From: Sanderia malayensis
Taxonomy: Eukaryota; Cnidaria; Scyphozoa; Semaeostomeae; Pelagiidae
Direction of reading: 5' to 3'
Length of the DNA stretch: 64,000 bases
NCBI GenBank assembly: GCA_013076295.1
Contig: RQOL01000642.1
Span: 62,001-126,000 of the forward strand
Shown piece after piece: positions 26,739 to 36,863 of this stretch; within the stretch, counting starts at the first letter, position 1, and every line of letters starts with the position of its first letter. Below the pieces are notes generated by a model that was not told the DNA's origin, did no database searches, and saw nothing but the letters and a program-made list of their open reading frames with translations. The translations under genes and the position numbers were made by a program.

Positions 26739-28136
26739 ACTTTAAGTATAGAAATTGCAAACTCCAAGCACTTATCAATGCAAAAAAATGAAAAACTAAC
26801 CCATTTGCAGTATTAAGCTAAACTAACCTTGCCATCTTCGTTTTTGATGTCCGTATTTGAATTTGCAGTATAGTGCATGATACGCAATCCTTTGTCTATA
26901 AAGTTCAATCCTTTCTCTGGTACAAATTTTGAACTCACGCTATTCAACTTGGGCTGGTTGATGAAGAAGATGTCCTCCGTTGCCACAGTAATTGCCACCT
27001 CCTTTGCTCGTCTAAATATATTCAAGTCAGAAATAGATTGACCAGTGAGTGACATTCACAGCGTCAGTTACTTTAGCCCCCTTTGTTTTATACAATGCAA
27101 AAACACCACCAATTGGCTTGCCAAAGCTTCGTTCCGTCTGGCCCTCCTCTACAACGCTTTTTTTGAAATCCTGCACAAATACGTAGAATTTTGAAGCATC
27201 GCTTGGCAAATCTGGAGCGCGAATTGTCCCAGTTGCGGTCAACTCAAATCCGTCGCCTGCAGAGTAGATTCCTTTGATTTCTGGTTTTTGGATGTGTAGT
27301 GATGTCAGGCCAAGCATGTTTCTCTCTTGCTCCAGGTCCTCGCTAATCATTGTTGCTGTATCAATGCCAAATTTTTCGAAGAACTTGTTTACGTCCAACG
27401 ATGCCATGTCCCATTTTATGACGTAGCTTTCTTCTCCCGGCTTTTTCCTGAACTGCATCGGAACAGCTACATTGTCACCTTAAAGAACGGCATTAAAAGT
27501 GCTAGTTAACATATGCAAAGCAACTGATAATAAACATTGCAGCAATAGACCAGTTAACTGAATACCTACCTACTGACGTTTGTCCATTTAGATTGACACT
27601 AAGTTTGGCCAATGTGACATCTTCGTTATATCCCCAGTAAATGTTCAATTCACTGGCTGAAGCGAAGGTTAAGTACTTTGGAGCCACTTCTAGTGACTCA
27701 ATTGCAACTACGTTAAAAAGGACCGTTTCGTATCTGTTGGAATTACTGCATTTGTTAATTCTGAAGTCTCCAACGAGGAACTTCTCCTCGGGTAGGAAGC
27801 CTTTTGTAACAGTACCAATTGAGACGGTTAGAAAGAGCTGAGATAGTACTAGGTGGAACGGACATTGGCCCGAAGTCTTCTTGTATTCTGTTTCGCAGTC
27901 TTGTACGTTCTTACCGAGCACACAGTCTGTGTTTTGGATGGACAGGCTGTCAGGACCACTGTTCAATAGTTCAACGAATGAAGGGTATTCTAAAAACACA
28001 GAAGTCATTTGGAAATCGGATAAGTTTTAAGTGTATTTACAACTTTTATGGCTGCCTGCATTTAGGTTCAAATACCGACACACTGCATTGTTCTGATTGC
28101 GGCTAAGCTCAGAATTATTGTCTCTCATTTATCAAC

Positions 28137-28179
28137 TATGCTCAGTAAAATGATACTGTTTATCATTTTACTGAGCATA
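28137..28179. repeat. Perfect 19 bp hairpin, copy C intron 1
   Basis: Arms at 28137-28155 and 28161-28179 (TATGCTCAGTAAAATGATA and complement) are separated by five bases. Copy B has only the left arm at the equivalent site (CTCAGTAAAATGATA, about 15372-15386), so the inverted copy was added locally in C. Confidence 0.75.
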
Positions 28180-29263
28180 TCAAGTCTCACCTCCAGATCT
28201 CTTTGCGCGCTTTTTGTGACCATGCACACTGATTGTGAGACAGAGAACGAAAACGAGGGTTGCTACCTCGAGCTTCATATGCATTGTCCCACTGTATCTG
28301 AATCAAAATGAGATTAATGAATGACTGAGGGAGAGCTCACGTCTTTGTTGTTTTATTCTTGGACTTGGACAGACAACACCGACCTCCTATTTTATCCTTA
28401 AAACAAGTACCATCAAGTTAAGTATGTGGACAAAATACTGGGACACTTGAAACGTTTGAACAGTTTTCAGGTATCTTTTAATGTCGTGAGGACTTTTGTC
28501 TCGTAACTGTAGCTTGTTGGTGCATATCATAAAGTAACGGTTTGTTTACAAGACCGCAAGAGACATTCACGGTTGAGTACTCAAGCGACAAACGTAAACT
28601 TGCTGTTTACGAATATGACAAAATATAATTTAGCATCTGCACGAAACGTAAGTCGTGCAATCCATGGCTTTCGGTAGAAACGGTAAAAACGTAAGTCGTC
28701 CAATCCATATACAAAAGAACACAAGGCGACAATCTCCGAGCTGAGAAACGTCGCTCAAGAAATAGTAAATGTCAGTAAATGTCTTGCAAGAAACAGTACA
28801 GCAATACAGTATATACCGTTGTATTGTACTGTTGTGTTTTATATTTATAACAAAGCTTGCCTGGGCATTTTTAAGTTTGGCGTGAAGTCATGAAATGAAT
28901 TAAAATATTACTTTCATTAGATACATGAAAGGACATTAGAAACAACATTTCTAGCGTCCTGAAGGAGCTTTTGGAGAAATTCGAACTAAATATAAATGCA
29001 CCCATTGGCTCGTAATCATATAAATTGCAGAAGGTCTCCAGCATTTGTCGTCGATCAACCAAGCCAAAGCAAAACTAAAAATGTGCTCATGCCCAGAAAC
29101 CCTTGGTACAGCGGATCATACAAAAGGCAACAAAGGAAAACAAAGTAACTTATGGGCGGTCAGCAGAGAAAACTTTAACAATGGAATTTCCTAAAAACTC
29201 CTTTTAGTTACAATACAATGTAAATGTACATTAACAAGAAATAAATGGCAATAGATTGCTTAC

Positions 29264-29490
29264 CTTGCCTTCCTTCAATGCGTATCTACTTACAGCTGGA
29301 TAGCTGGAGAAGATCGGAGTGCAATATATGTAGTGTTTAAATATTAAGTTGTGTATGGTATTATGATAACAATGGGTCACCAAATTCAGGTTAATCACTA
29401 ACTTCTTGTGGGTCATAGCGTGCCACAATCATTATGGATTGTTCACAGTAATCACAAATAACGTGCATGTTGTCTGGTATACCTGACAAA
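29264..29490 (-). promoter_or_regulatory. Copy C non-coding first exon and conserved promoter block
   Basis: A GTAAGC donor just below 29264 ends a non-coding first exon. TTAATATTTAAAC lies at 29336-29347, with ATTATGATAACAATGGG and CAGTAATCACAAATAACG upstream, in the same order and spacing as at copy B. These are inferred core and proximal promoter elements. Confidence 0.45.
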
Positions 29491-30558
29491 TAGAGAAGAT
29501 AATGAATCTTTTATTATTTTGTTATGTTATCATGAAGTTACAGAATTGTTGTGTCTGGGCGCAAGTGGGCTTTGAAGTAAGATGTTTTGAAGCAGGAGCA
29601 TGGGGGCCTATGGGGACACATGCCCCAACTTGTGCTCAAGAACATGAAATATGCCCCTTTTATGGATGAAAAGTGCATTTTCTGAGACTAAATGTGTCAC
29701 GTATTATACCCTGTTTATTTGGCGGCCCCTATCTTTTTAGTACCCGCCTATATCTCTGTTTTGAAGCCACAACGTCCTCTTGTTTGGGGGAAAATTATAA
29801 CACACTGTCTAAATATCCCTTGCATATATTTATTTAAATGGAGAAAAGAGCAACATAAATGGCTTGCCATAAACATTAGTCAAAAGTAGCTAAGTACTGC
29901 TCTGTGACAATTCACATACATGCATAGACATGCATAAAAATATTTATAAAAACAGATCAGGTTTTGGTCAACGAAAGAACTTGTGTGAACCTGCTTTATA
30001 ATATAAAAAATAGATCCTAATGATAAATTTATTATAATTTTCCATCAATATCGAAAATAAAATAATAAAAAATTTAGGGTCAGTTTACAGCCTTCGTCAC
30101 GTTTATAGTCACGTTTTAAAAATATTTAAGACGTGAGTCCGCATTAGCCGCTTGTTTTTTATCAAATTGAACTGAAATTAGCAGAATTTCCCAAATTCAC
30201 TTATATATTATGCCATATGCATCTAGCATCTGAAGTTTTCCACGCTTTCTTGTTGGAATACAAGTTCGAGTCTTGTTGTAGAATGTACAATGCTGAAACT
30301 CATATACTTTGTAACTAACTGTGAACATTGTTAAAATGAGTGCTGCCATGATGTAAAACCAATAATCAGATCGTACTAGTGGTTTTCGCTTAGAAATAAG
30401 AAGCAGAACTTTGACTTTATGATATTCTCTTCAGCTAGGAAGCGCTGCTGTAGACTAATGGTAACCTTACTTGCAAACTAAACTCAAGACCACTGGTTCG
30501 AAACCTGATCAGGACATCTAGTTTGTGTTTTGATCAATTTGTAATTTAAATCTCTTAA
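29491..30558. other. Intergenic, no gene seen
   Basis: AT-rich sequence between the copy C promoter and the TTAGGG-containing repeats. Only short chance reading frames are present. I see no RNA gene or bounded repeat. Confidence 0.55.
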
Positions 30559-31235
30559 ACGTGAGCGTGTATGCGCAATACCCTAGATTGGCTACTACGT
30601 AGGAGCTTGCATGACGTAATAGTACTGGGTGTGTCTGGTGTATCAGTTTGGGCTAAAGGTGGGCGTGTATGCGCAGTGTCATATATAGGCTACTGCGCAG
30701 GAGCATTCATTACGTAATACTACTGACAGTGTCTGGTGTATCAGTTAGAGTTAGGGTTAGGGTTAGAGTGCCCTAAAGGTGGGCGTGTATGCGCAGTTCC
30801 ACATATATAGGCTACTGCGCAGTAGTATGCATGACGTAATACTACTGACAGTGTCTGGTGTATCAGTTAGGGTTAGGGCTAGGATTAGGGTTAGTATTAG
30901 AGTGCCCTAAAGGTGGGCGTGTATGCGCAGTGCCATATTTAATCTACTGCGCAATACTCCTGACAGTGTCTGGTGTATCAGTTAGGGTTAGGGTTAGCAT
31001 TAGAGTGTCCTAAAGGTGGGCGTGTATGCGCAGTGCCATATGTAGGCTACTGCGCAGGAGTGTGCATGACGTAATACTACTGACAGTGTCTGGTGTATCA
31101 GTTAGGGTTAGGGTTGGGGTTAGGGTTGTGGTTAAGGTAAGGGCTAGGATTAGGGTTAGTATTAGAGTGCCCTAAAGGTGGGCGTGTATGCGAGTGATAT
31201 ATAAGCCACTGCGCAGGAGTATGCACAACGTATAT
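30559..31235. repeat. Tandem ~100-155 bp repeat containing TTAGGG tracts
   Basis: Five to six head-to-tail copies start near 30559, 30654, 30773, 30906, 31010 and 31165. Each has GGGCGTGTATGCGCAG, then GGCTACTGCGCAGGAG, then GACGTAATACTACTGACAG, then GTCTGGTGTATCAG. From the second copy on, the unit ends in a variable run of GTTAGGG (two to five units, some degenerate). The first copy lacks the telomere-like run. TTAGGG is the usual animal telomere unit; all tracts here are in the same orientation. Confidence 0.85.
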
Positions 31236-31410
31236 GAGGCCAGGCTAGAATGACACAACACAAATACACAAACAAAACTTTTTCTCGAAAAGAATTCGAC
31301 TATATTCGGCTGCGCAGCTGCTTCTCTCCACTACGCAGCAGCAATTAGGTTCCCGCAGTATCATATGCAGGAAGGACGACTTTCCCGCGGGTTCTGCTGC
31401 CCAATGATTT
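31236..31410. other. Possible displaced upstream region of CDC73
   Basis: This GC-richer stretch contains GCTGCGCAGCTGC (31309-31321) and a CCGCGG (31385-31390), and ends in CCAATGATTT. That 10-mer recurs at 36797-36806, next to the CDC73 start, on the other side of the palindromic element. If the element inserted there, this DNA used to lie directly upstream of CDC73. Inference only. Confidence 0.35.
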
Positions 31411-31550
31411 GGCTAAGACTTCATATAAGAATATCCTAAGGCCCTGAAATATATTATCGGACGAACCATATATGGTACTAGCATGTATATGTATGGTATA
31501 GTATAGTATAGTAGTATAGTACCTGTATATTACTATAGTATACCGATACG
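31411..31550 (+). repeat. Left terminal arm of the palindromic element
   Basis: Matches the reverse complement of 36651-36796 with few differences. Shared landmarks are AAGAATATCCTAAGGCCCTG, TATTATCGGACGAACCATAT, and a GTATAGTATAGTA microsatellite just before the array. Confidence 0.85.
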
Positions 31551-33679
31551 TCCTAGTTATCCTAGCTGTCCTAGTTATCCTAACTGTCCTAGCTGTCCTA
31601 GTTATCCTAACTATCCTAGCTGTCCTAGTTATCCTAGTTATCCTAGCTGTCCTATCCTAGTTATCCTAGCTGTCCTAGTTATCCTAGTTATCCTAGCTGT
31701 CCTAGTTGTCCTAACTGTCCTAGCTGTCCTAGTTATCCTAGCTGTCCTAGCTATCCTAGTTATCCTAGCTGTCCTAGTTATCCTAACTGTCCTAGTTATC
31801 CTAGCTGTCCTAGTTATCCTAACTGTCCTAGCTGTCCTAGTTATCCTAGCTGTCCTAGCTATCCTAGTTATCCTAACTGTCCTAGCTGTCCTAGTTATCC
31901 TAACTATCCTAGCTGTCCTAGTTATCCTAGTTATCCTAGCTGTCCTAGTTATCCTAGTTATCCTAGCTGTCCCAGTTATCCTAGTTATCCTAGCTGTCCT
32001 AGTTATCCTAACTGTCCTAGTTATCCTAGCTGTCCTAACTGTCCTAGCTGTCCTAGTTATCCTAGCAGTCCCAACTGTCCTAGTTGTCCTAGCTGCCCTA
32101 GTTATCCTAGCTGTCCTAGTTATCCTAGCTGTCCTAGTTATCCTAGCTGTCCTAACTGTCCTAGTTATCCTAGCTGTCCTAGTTATCCTAGCTGTCCTAG
32201 CTGTCCTAGTTATCCTAGCTGTCCTAGTTGTCCTAGCTGTCCCAACTGTCCTAGTTGTCCTAGCTGCCCTAGTTATCCTAGTTATCCTAACTATCCTAGC
32301 TGTCCTAGTTATCCTAGCTGTCCTAGTTATCCTAGTTATCCTAGCTGTCCCAGTTATCCTAGTTATCCTAGCTGTCCTAGTTATCCTAACTGTCCTAGTT
32401 ATCCTAGCTGTCCTAACTGTCCTAGCTGTCCTAGTTATCCTAGCAGTCCCAACTGTCCTAGTTGTCCTAGCTGCCCTAGTTATCCTAGCTGTCCTAGTTA
32501 TCCTAGCTGTCCTAGTTATCCTAGCTGTCCTAACTGTCCTAGTTATCCTAGCTGTCCTAGTTATCCTAGCTGTCCTAGCTGTCCTAGTTATCCTAGCTGT
32601 CCTAGTTGTCCTAGCTGTCCCAACTGTCCTAGTTGTCCTAGCTGCCCTAGTTATCCTAGCTGTCCTAGTTATCCTAGCTATCCTAGCTGTCCTAGTTGCC
32701 CTAACTGTCCTAGTTATCCCAGCTGTCCTAGCATGTCCTAGCTGTCCTAGCTGTCCTAGCTGTCCTAACTGTCCTAGTTATCCTAGCTGTTCTAACTGTC
32801 CTAGCTGTCCTAGTTATCTTAGCTGTCCTAGCTGTCCTAGTTATCTTAGCTGTCCTAGCTGTCCTAGTTGTCCTAGCTGTCCTAGCTGTCCTAGTTATCC
32901 TAGCTGTTCTAACTGTCCTAGCTGTCCTAGTTATCTTAGCTGTCCTAGCTGTCCTAGTTGTCCTAGCTGTCCTAGCTGTCCTAGTTATCCTAGGTGTCCT
33001 AGCTGTCCTAGTTATCCTAGCTATCCTAGCTGTCCTAGTTATCCTAGTTGTCCTAACTGTCCTAGTTATCCCAGCTGTCCTAGCATGTCCTAACTGTCCT
33101 AGCTGTCCTAGCTATCCTAACTGTCCTAGTTATCCTAGCTGTTCTAACTGTCCTAGCTGTCCTAGTTATCTTAGCTGTCCTAGTTATCCTAGCTGTCCTA
33201 ACTGTCCTAGCTGTCCTAGTTATCCTAGGTGTCCTAGTTATCCTACCTGTCCTAGTTATCCTAGCTGTCCTAGTTGTCCTAGTTATCCTAGCTGTCCTAG
33301 TTATCTTAGCTGTCCTAGCTGTCCTAGTTGTCCTAGCTGTCCTAGCTGTCCTAGTTATCCCTCTAGCTGTCCTAGTTATCTTAGCTGTCCTAGTTATCCT
33401 AGCTGTCCTAGCTGTCCTAGCTGTCCTAGTTATCCTAGGTGTCCTAGTTATCCTACCTGTCCTAGTTATCCTAGCTGTCCTAGTTGTCCTAGTTATCCTA
33501 GCTGTCCTAGTTATCTTAGCTGTCCTAGCTGTCCTAGTTGTCCTAGCTGTCCTAGCTGTCCTAGTTATCCTAGCTTCTAACTGTCCTAGCTGTCCTAGTT
33601 ATCTTAGCTGTCCTAGTCCTAGTTGTTCTAGCTGTCCTAGCTGTCCTAGTTATCCTAGGTGTCCTAGTTATCCTACCTG
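31551..33679 (+). repeat. 9 bp minisatellite, left array
   Basis: Uninterrupted units of consensus TCCTAGYTR, mostly TCCTAGTTA alternating with TCCTAGCTG or TCCTAACTG. Blocks of several hundred bases recur within the array (for example the phrase CAGTCCCAACTGTCC at about 32065 and 32443), so higher-order duplication is present. It runs into the N gap. Confidence 0.95.
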
Positions 33680-33779
33680 NNNNNNNNNNNNNNNNNNNNN
33701 NNNNNNNNNNNNNNNNNNNNNNNNNNNNNNNNNNNNNNNNNNNNNNNNNNNNNNNNNNNNNNNNNNNNNNNNNNNNNNN
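33680..33779. other. Assembly gap of 100 N
   Basis: Exactly 100 N, the conventional size for a gap of unknown length. The minisatellite changes orientation across it. Confidence 0.98.
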
Positions 33780-36650
33780 TAGGATAACTAGGACAGCTAG
33801 GATAACTAGGACAGCTAGGACAGCTAGGACAACTAGGAAGCTAGAAACTAGGACAACTAGGATAACTAGGACAGACTAGGACAGCTAGGATAACTAGGAC
33901 AGCTAGGATAAACTAGGACAGCTAGGATCAACTAGGACAACTAGGACAGCTAGGATAACTAGGACAGCTAGGACAACTAGGACAGCTAGGACAACTAGGA
34001 CAGCTAGGACAACTAGGACAGCTAGGATAACTAGGACAACTAGGACAGCTAGGAAACTAGGACAATAACTAGGACAACTAGGACAGCTAGGATAACTAGG
34101 ACAACTAGGACAGCTAGGACAGTTAGCACAACTAGGACAGCTAGGACAACTAGGACAGCTAGGATAACTAGGACAACTAGGACAGCTAGGACAGTTAGGA
34201 AAACTAGGACAGCTAGGATAACTAGGACAACTAGGACAGCTAGGATAACTAGGACAACTAGGACAGCTAGGACAGTTAGCACAACTAGGACAGCTAGGAC
34301 AACTAGGACAGCTAGGATAACTAGGACAACTAGGACAGCTAGGACAGTTAGGAAAACTAGGACAGCTAGGATAACTAGGACAACTAGGACAGCTAGGATA
34401 ACTAGGACAACTAGGACAGCTAGGACAGCTAGGACAGTTAGGACAACTAGGGCAGCTAGGATAACTAGGACAACTAGGAGAGCTAGGATAACTAGGACAA
34501 GTAGGATAACTAGGACAGCTAGGACAACTAGGACAGCTAGGACAGCTAGGACAGCTAGGATAACTAGGACAACTAGGACAGCTAGGATAACTAGGACAAC
34601 TAGGACAGCTAGGATAACTAGGACAACTAGGACAGCTAGGACAGTTAGGACAACTAGGACAGCTAGGATAACTAGGACAACTAGGAGAGCTAGGATAACT
34701 AGGACAAGTAGGATAACTAGGACAGCTAGGACAACTAGGACAGCTAGGACAACTAGGACAGCTAGGACAGCTAGGATAACTAGGACAGCTAGGATAACTA
34801 GGACAGTTAGGATAACTAGGACAGCTAGGATAACTAGGATAGCTAGGACAGCTAGGATAACTAGGACAGCTAGGACAGTTAGGACAACTAGGACAGCTAG
34901 GATAACTAGGATAACTGGGACAGCTAGGATAACTAGGACAACTAGGACAGCTAGGATAACTAGGACGACTAGGACAGCTAGGACAGTTAGGATAACTAGG
35001 ACAGCTAGGACAGCTAGGATAACTAGGAAAACTAGGACAGCTAGGACAGTTAGGACAACTAGGACAACTAGGACAGCTAGGATAACTAGGACAGCTAGGA
35101 CAACTAGGACAGCTAGGACAGTTAGGACAACTAGGACAGCTAGGATAACTAGGACAACTAGGACAGCTACACTGGGCTTCCAAAAGTATTGCAACGCCTG
35201 ATAAAAAATGGCGTCTAGAAGTGGCCCTAGGCCTGAGCAAGGAAATTTACATAAAAATATATAAATACCAAACGGGTTTCAATAGCGAATTTCTTTAGCA
35301 GAAATATACTCAGAATTTCATAAATTTTCAAATAAAAACATAATTTAAATTATATCTTATTGTTTTGCAATAATATTAAAAGAAAACTGCGAAGAGGTCC
35401 CTTAAAAAATGTTTGCGAAAATTTATCGAAGTAGAATAATTAAAACGTCAATAATTATAATTTCTTTCACTTAACGCCACGCAAATTCTCTCTCATTTAA
35501 AAGAGAATGCTTTAAAACTTTGAAAAATGTAAAGATTTGTCATGTAACTGTCTTGACCTTTATAATTTTCAGTTTCAGTCTTTGTTTACCACTTGGAAAG
35601 CGCATGTTTTGTTTTTCAAATTTCAGAGTGGGTTTTAAAAAATAAAATTTTTGTTAACTTCAGAAAGTATGAAGCCCTTGAAAATTACATCAAATTATAG
35701 TATTTGAAACAAATTATAGGAATATCCATGTCGGATTTTTTGTATTGCGCTTAACCTTCCTTTTTTTATTCTGGAAAAAAATTACGGAAAAATAGGTTTT
35801 GTCAAATCAAATTCCTAAAATGATAAACAAAGACTGAAACTGAAAATTACAAAGGTCAAGACAGTTACATGACAAATCTTTACATTTTTCAAAATTTTAA
35901 AACATTCTCTTTTAAATGAGAGAGAATTTGCGTGGCTTTGAGTGAAAGAAATTATAATTATTGGCGTTTTAATTTCTCCACTTCGATAAATTTTCGTGAA
36001 CATTTTTTAAGGGACCTCTTTGCAGTTTTCTTTAAATATTATTATAAAACAATATGACATAGCTTAAATTATGTTGTCACTTTAAAATTTATGAAATTCT
36101 GAGTATATTTCTGCTAAAGAAATTCGCTACAAACCCGTTTGGTATTTATATATTTTTATGTAAATTTTCTTGTTTAGGCCTCGGGCCACTTTTAGACGCC
36201 ATTTTTTATCAGGCGTTGCAATACTTTTGGAACCCCAGTGTAGGACAACTAGGACAGCTAGGACAACTAGGACAGCTAGGATAACTAGGACAACTAGGAC
36301 AGCTAGGATAACTAGGACAACTAGGACAGTTAGGACAACTAGGACAGCTAGGATAACTAGGACAACTAGGACAGCTAGGATAACTAGGACAAGTAGGATA
36401 ACTAGGACAGCTAGGACAACTAGGACAGCTAGGACAACTAGGACAGCTAGGATAACTAGGACAACTAGGACAGCTAGGATAACTAGGACGACTAGGACAG
36501 CTAGGACAGTTAGGACAACTAGGACAGCTAGGATAACTAGGACGACTAGGACAGCTAGGACAGTTAGGACAACTAGGACAGCTAGGATAACTAGGACAAC
36601 TAGGGTCGCTAGGACAGTTAGGATAACTAGGACAGGTAGGGTAATTAGGA
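33780..36650 (-). repeat. 9 bp minisatellite, right array (inverted)
   Basis: The same unit in reverse complement (YARCTAGGA). It covers 33780-35169 and continues at 36241-36650 after an inserted transposon. About 1.8 kb of repeat without the insert. Internal higher-order blocks are visible (34080-34250 closely repeats at 34205-34375). Long reading frames across it translate to CPSCPSYPS or LAVLVVLAV and are artefacts of the repeat. Confidence 0.95.
35170..36240. mobile_element. Long-inverted-repeat Tc1/mariner-like element in the right array
   Basis: The 1,071 bp element has near-perfect inverted arms of about 420 bp (35170-35590 and 35820-36240) around a roughly 230 bp spacer. It starts CACTGGGCTTCCAAAAGTAT and ends with the complement of CACTGGGGTTCCAAAAGTAT. 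TA lies outside both ends (35168-35169 and 36241-36242), and removing one TA plus the element restores the minisatellite phrase AGCTAGGACA. There is no transposase. TA target and CACTG terminus fit a non-autonomous Tc1/mariner-type element. Confidence 0.85.
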
Positions 36651-36796
36651 CGTATCGGTATACTATAGTAATATATAGGTACTATACTACTATACTATAC
36701 TATACCATACATATACATGGATACATGTTAGTACCCTATATGGTTCGTCCGATAATATATTTCAGGGCCTTAGGATATTCTTACATGAAGTCCTTG
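36651..36796 (-). repeat. Right terminal arm of the palindromic element
   Basis: Inverted copy of 31411-31550. It ends CATGAAGTCCTTG and is followed at once by the second copy of the flanking direct repeat CCAATGATTT. Confidence 0.85.
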
Positions 36797-36863
36797 CCAA
36801 TGATTTCGATTTGGAATCGAACGAAATCAATCAGCGTCAAAAATCGTGTTGCATTCATCCAAT

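Larger units (their letters stand above)
18450..28284 (-). pseudogene. Tandem secreted-protein gene, copy C (18 exons, frame-broken)
   Basis: Same layout as copy B. Exons: 28284-28191, 27989-27570, 27478-26828, 26392-26040, 25795-25588, 25308-25127, 24834-24763, 24410-24081, 23869-23717, 23556-23320, 23054-22597, 22285-22012, 21899-21712, 21126-20397, 19833-19663, 19571-19503, 18860-18659, 18566-18450. Fifteen exons have exactly the copy B length. Exon 3 is 651 rather than 650 nt (extra base near 27053-27056), exon 4 is 353 rather than 352 (near 26103-26110), and exon 17 is 202 rather than 206 (three small deletions between 18750 and 18810). The reading frame is therefore broken at least three times. 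All splice sites remain usable, and the signal peptide and stop (STFTCH) are kept. Either this is a recent pseudogene or the assembly has uncorrected indels. Family unrecognised, as for copy B. Confidence 0.7.
31411..36796. mobile_element. Foldback-type palindromic element with minisatellite arms
   Basis: Outer ends are inverted repeats of about 140 bp (31411-31550 and 36651-36796, roughly 90% or more identical). Inside each lies an array of the same 9 bp minisatellite, in opposite orientation on the two sides and meeting in an N gap. The 10 bp direct repeat CCAATGATTT flanks the whole (31401-31410 and 36797-36806). Long inverted ends made of short tandem repeats plus a 9-10 bp target duplication resemble Drosophila Foldback and some Mutator-like elements. 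No transposase is visible, so it would be non-autonomous. A plain inverted duplication or assembly error at the gap are alternatives, but the flanking direct repeat favours transposition. Confidence 0.6.

Noticed and set aside
30559..31235. Head-to-head telomere fusion
   Set aside because: All TTAGGG tracts are in one orientation and embedded in a longer tandem unit; no TTAGGG-to-CCCTAA junction is present.
31551..33679. CRISPR-like regular repeats
   Set aside because: The units are 9 bp and contiguous without unique spacers; the DNA is clearly animal nuclear.
33903..35240. Long open frame translating to CPSCPSYPS repeats (and a second frame giving LAVLVVLAV) on the minus strand
   Set aside because: It is a 9 bp minisatellite whose unit length is a multiple of three and usually lacks stops; the frame reads on into a transposon end. 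No start context, splice signals or non-repeat protein sequence.
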